Part shown: positions 7,448 to 9,137 of the stretch, in pieces | Layout: every line of letters begins with the position of its first letter | How positions within the stretch are numbered: the first letter of the stretch is position 1 | Assembly (NCBI GenBank): GCA_937914785.1 | Contig: CALGIV010000151.1 | Coordinates: 1-9,137 of the forward strand | Source of the DNA: an uncultured Eubacteriaceae bacterium | GTDB lineage: Bacteria > Bacillota > Clostridia > Eubacteriales > UBA1433 | Length of the DNA stretch: 9,137 bases | Reading direction: 5' to 3' | The notes under the pieces: model-generated | What the model saw: the letters and a program-made list of their open reading frames with translations, nothing else | The model's database searches: none | Told to the model about the DNA's origin: nothing | Made by a program: the position numbers and the translations under genes

Positions 7448-8515
7448 ATGGAAGTCGTGCTGGCAACGAACAACGAACACAAAGTCGAAGAACTGCGCGC
7501 CCTGCTCAAAGGCCACACCGTCTATTCGCTTCAGGACGCCGGCATCGACATCGACATTGAGGAGACCGGCAGCACGCTTGAAGAAAACGCACTGATTAAG
7601 GCAAGAGCCGTGCGCCAATATACCGATAAGGTTATTCTCGCAGACGATACGGGGCTGTTCGTCACCGCACTCGACGGTGCGCCGGGTGTCTACTCCGCGC
7701 GCTATGCCGGAGAAGACGCGACATTTGAAGATAACAATATCAAACTGCTTAACGCCCTTTCGGACAAGTCTGACCGCAGCGCAGCATTTATCTGTGCAAT
7801 TGCCATTTTAGCGCCGGGGCACGGCGAACATATCGTCCTGGGCAAAACGCCGGGCGCGATTGCCACTGCGTATGCAGGCGAAAGCGGCTTCGGCTACGAT
7901 CCGATTTTCATCGAGCACACGACCGGCAAAACTTATGGCCAGATGACGCCTGAAGAGAAAAACCGCTGCAGCCACCGCGCGCTTGCGCTGCAAAAGGCAG
8001 CATCCTACCTCGACAGCATCGATAACAAAACACTGAGTGAAACGAAAGTTCTCGTCGTCAGCGACACGCACAACCGTTTTGAAAAGCTGAACGAGATCGC
8101 CTCACGCCATCAGAATGCCAATGCAATGATTCATCTCGGCGACGGCCTGAAAGAAGCTTACGACGTCGCAAATCTGCACAACATGCCGCTGCACTGTGTA
8201 CGCGGCAATAACGACCATTATCACCGCGATGCATTCGAAAAGACGATTACTCTGGACGGGCAAACGCTGTTTTTAACGCACGGGCATCAGTATTTTGTCG
8301 GCAAGGCGACCGATGTGCTCCTAAGCCGTGCAAAGGAGAAAAAGGCCGCCGCGGCGCTGTATGGCCACACGCACAGGCCGCAAAACGAATATATTGATGG
8401 TGTGCTTCTGTTTAATCCCGGTTCCATCGCGATCCCGCGCGGAAAAAGCGCGGCAAGCTATGGGATTTTAACGTTGTCGCAGCGCGGTATATCCGCCGAA
8501 ATCATACCCCGATGA
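7448..8515 (+). CDS. rdgB: XTP/dITP diphosphatase (RdgB/HAM1) fused to YfcE-type metallophosphoesterase
   Basis: One 355-residue frame holds two complete enzymes. Residues 1-190 are an RdgB/HAM1/YsnA pyrophosphatase that removes non-canonical purine NTPs (XTP, ITP, dITP) as monophosphate plus pyrophosphate: ATNNEHKVEEL (6-16), ADDTGL (65-70), APGVYSARYAG (78-88), GFGYDPIF (147-154), EEKNRCSHRA (169-178). Residues 200-355 are a YfcE/YsnB/MJ0936-like phosphodiesterase with its metal ligands present: SDTH (D206, H208), GDG (D232), GNND (N254), THGH (H278) and GHTH (H307, H309), then NPGS (323-326). The linker is about ten residues. In Bacillus these are separate adjacent genes (ysnA, ysnB), so this is a fusion, with no frame break visible. 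AAGGAG inside the end of rph (7435-7440) lies seven bases before the ATG. The substrate of the second domain is unknown. Confidence 0.95.
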   Translation: MEVVLATNNEHKVEELRALLKGHTVYSLQDAGIDIDIEETGSTLEENALIKARAVRQYTDKVILADDTGLFVTALDGAPGVYSARYAGEDATFEDNNIKLLNALSDKSDRSAAFICAIAILAPGHGEHIVLGKTPGAIATAYAGESGFGYDPIFIEHTTGKTYGQMTPEEKNRCSHRALALQKAASYLDSIDNKTLSETKVLVVSDTHNRFEKLNEIASRHQNANAMIHLGDGLKEAYDVANLHNMPLHCVRGNNDHYHRDAFEKTITLDGQTLFLTHGHQYFVGKATDVLLSRAKEKKAAAALYGHTHRPQNEYIDGVLLFNPGSIAIPRGKSAASYGILTLSQRGISAEIIPR

Positions 8516-8552
8516 GCACCGCCGGGATTTAAAAGAATTAAAACAATATCTA

Positions 8553-8581
8553 TTGACATAATATAGAAGATATTATAAAAT
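8553..8581 (+). promoter_or_regulatory. Promoter of the tRNA cluster
   Basis: TTGACA (8553-8558) is a perfect -35 box. TAAAAT (8576-8581) follows after 17 bases and matches the -10 consensus at five of six positions. The start would fall near 8588, about 12 bases before tRNA-Gly. This separates tRNA transcription from the rdgB cluster, although I see no convincing terminator between them. Confidence 0.8.
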
Positions 8582-8599
8582 GTTTGAGCTACTTCAAAT

Positions 8600-8673
8600 G
8601 CGGGTGTAGCTCAGTGGTAGAGCCCCGGCCTTCCAAGCCGGTCGCGAGGGTTCGATCCCCTTCACCCGCTCCA
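8600..8673 (+). tRNA. tRNA-Gly (TCC)
   Basis: A complete cloverleaf. The acceptor GCGGGTG pairs fully with CACCCGC, the anticodon loop is CTTCCAA (anticodon TCC), the T loop is TTCGATC, and CCA is encoded. The discriminator base is T. Confidence 0.97.
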
Positions 8674-8681
8674 AAAGTTAT

Positions 8682-8758
8682 GCGCCTGTAGCTCAGTTGG
8701 ATAGAGCAACGGCCTTCTAAGCCGTGTGTCCGGGGTTCGAATCCCTGTGGGCTCGCCA
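8682..8758 (+). tRNA. tRNA-Arg (TCT)
   Basis: A complete tRNA with anticodon loop CTTCTAA (anticodon TCT), well-paired anticodon stem CGGCC/... and T arm, and encoded CCA. The acceptor GCGCCTG against TGGGCTC leaves a C2-U71 mismatch plus G-U pairs at 6-67 and 7-66, so the stem is weaker than usual. It lies eight bases after tRNA-Gly, presumably in the same transcript. Confidence 0.95.
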
Positions 8759-8771
8759 TAATTTTTGAGAA

Positions 8772-8847
8772 TGGGGCATAGCCAAGTCGGTAAGGCAACG
8801 GACTTTGACTCCGTGATTCGTAGGTTCGAGTCCTGCTGCCCCTGCCA
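8772..8847 (+). tRNA. tRNA-Gln (TTG)
   Basis: A complete tRNA. The anticodon loop is CTTTGAC (anticodon TTG) on an ACGGA/TCCGT stem, with T stem GTAGG/CCTGC and encoded CCA. Positions 2-7 of the acceptor pair (GGGGCA/TGCCCC), but position 1 is T and position 72 is also T, instead of the common U1-A72. The discriminator is G, as expected for Gln. Confidence 0.95.
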
Positions 8848-8873
8848 GCTTCAATCTTATACAAGCTTTACAA

Positions 8874-8948
8874 AGGGGTATCGCCAAGCGGTAAGGCAAT
8901 GGACTCTGACTCCATCATGCGTAGGTTCGAATCCTACTACCCCCGCCA
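8874..8948 (+). tRNA. tRNA-Gln (CTG)
   Basis: The anticodon loop is CTCTGAC (anticodon CTG) on a TGGA/TCCA stem, with T stem GTAGG/CCTAC and encoded CCA. Acceptor positions 2-7 pair (GGGGTA/TACCCC), but position 1 is A opposite C72, instead of the common U1-A72. It follows the TTG isoacceptor after 26 bases and resembles it, so the pair may have arisen by duplication. Confidence 0.94.
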
Positions 8949-8976
8949 AAAAAACAGGAAAAATGCAGATTGGCAA

Positions 8977-9005
8977 TTGACAAGTGTATATTTTCTTTAT
9001 ATAAT
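8977..9005 (+). promoter_or_regulatory. Perfect-consensus promoter before tRNA-Lys
   Basis: TTGACA (8977-8982), 17 bases, then TATAAT (9000-9005): both boxes and the spacing match the sigma70 consensus exactly. The start would fall near 9012, about 23 bases before tRNA-Lys. It also drives whatever follows the window on the right. Confidence 0.9.
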
Positions 9006-9034
9006 GTGTAAGCTGTGTTTTAAAACGGCAAAGT

Positions 9035-9110
9035 GACCCATTAGCTCAGTTGGTAGAGCACCTGACTTTTAATCAGGGTGTCCCGCGTTCGAGTCGCGGA
9101 TGGGTCACCA
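9035..9110 (+). tRNA. tRNA-Lys (TTT)
   Basis: A complete cloverleaf. The acceptor GACCCAT pairs fully with ATGGGTC, the anticodon loop is CTTTTAA (anticodon TTT) on a CTGA/TCAG stem, the T arm is CCGCG/CGCGG, the discriminator is A and CCA is encoded. It has its own strong promoter. No terminator is visible in the 27 bases left, so more tRNAs or a gene may follow. Confidence 0.97.
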
Positions 9111-9137
9111 TTTAAAAAATAGTACAAAAGGTTGATG

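Noticed and set aside
8508..8524. Possible terminator after the rdgB fusion (CCCG...CGGG followed by ATTTAAAA)
   Set aside because: Only a 4-base stem, it overlaps the stop codon, and there is no U-tract.
8589..8864. Open frame on the minus strand across the tRNA genes (and another at 8717-8899)
   Set aside because: It is antisense to intact tRNA genes and has the well-known spurious tRNA-antisense peptides such as GFEPRTHGLEGRCS.
8600..9110. tRNA cluster as an integration (att) site for a mobile element
   Set aside because: No integrase, and I noticed no duplicated tRNA 3' end beyond normal tRNA similarity.
9125..9137. Possible new gene start: AAAAGG followed by ATG at 9135
   Set aside because: Only three bases separate the site from the ATG, and no codons follow inside the window.

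Overview
The window looks like chromosomal DNA from an anaerobic Firmicutes-type bacterium, most plausibly one with an outer membrane (Negativicutes-like). Three things suggest this: the order GerMN protein - RNase PH - RdgB - YfcE-type phosphodiesterase, which matches the gerM-rph-ysnA-ysnB order of Bacillus and its relatives; a CBS/DRTGG-containing manganese pyrophosphatase, typical of Clostridia and Negativicutes; and an O-antigen ligase/polymerase-type gene, which suggests LPS or a capsule. All intact tRNA genes encode their CCA end. The taxonomic placement is inference; no marker gene is present.

Layout. Positions 1-2893 (minus strand) hold the start of a surface-polysaccharide operon read leftward: two GT-B glycosyltransferases (family 4 type) followed by an O-antigen ligase/polymerase-type membrane protein cut by the window edge. 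Both junctions are ATGA stop/start overlaps, and a good sigma70-type promoter lies just upstream. Positions 2894-3087 are a divergent intergenic region with the leftward promoter, a rightward extended -10 promoter and an AT-rich dyad that could be an operator.

Positions 3088-8515 (plus strand) hold five closely spaced genes: ppaC (Mn-dependent pyrophosphatase with nucleotide-sensing inserts), a HypE/PurM-like ATP-binding protein without the HypE C-terminal cysteine, a membrane-anchored GerMN protein, rph (RNase PH), and a fusion of RdgB/HAM1 (XTP/dITP diphosphatase) with a YfcE/MJ0936-type metallophosphoesterase. The set reads as nucleotide housekeeping: RdgB releases pyrophosphate, PpaC splits it to phosphate, and RNase PH uses phosphate to trim tRNA 3' ends.

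Positions 8516-9137 hold five tRNA genes (Gly-TCC, Arg-TCT, Gln-TTG, Gln-CTG, Lys-TTT). A promoter precedes the first, and a perfect-consensus TTGACA-17-TATAAT promoter precedes tRNA-Lys. Three of the five tRNAs have non-Watson-Crick pairs at the tip of the acceptor stem.

I see no mobile element, CRISPR array, phage or defence system. The points most worth checking are the RdgB-phosphoesterase fusion, the tRNA-Gln acceptor tips, the HypE-like protein beside ppaC, and the dyad at the ppaC promoter.
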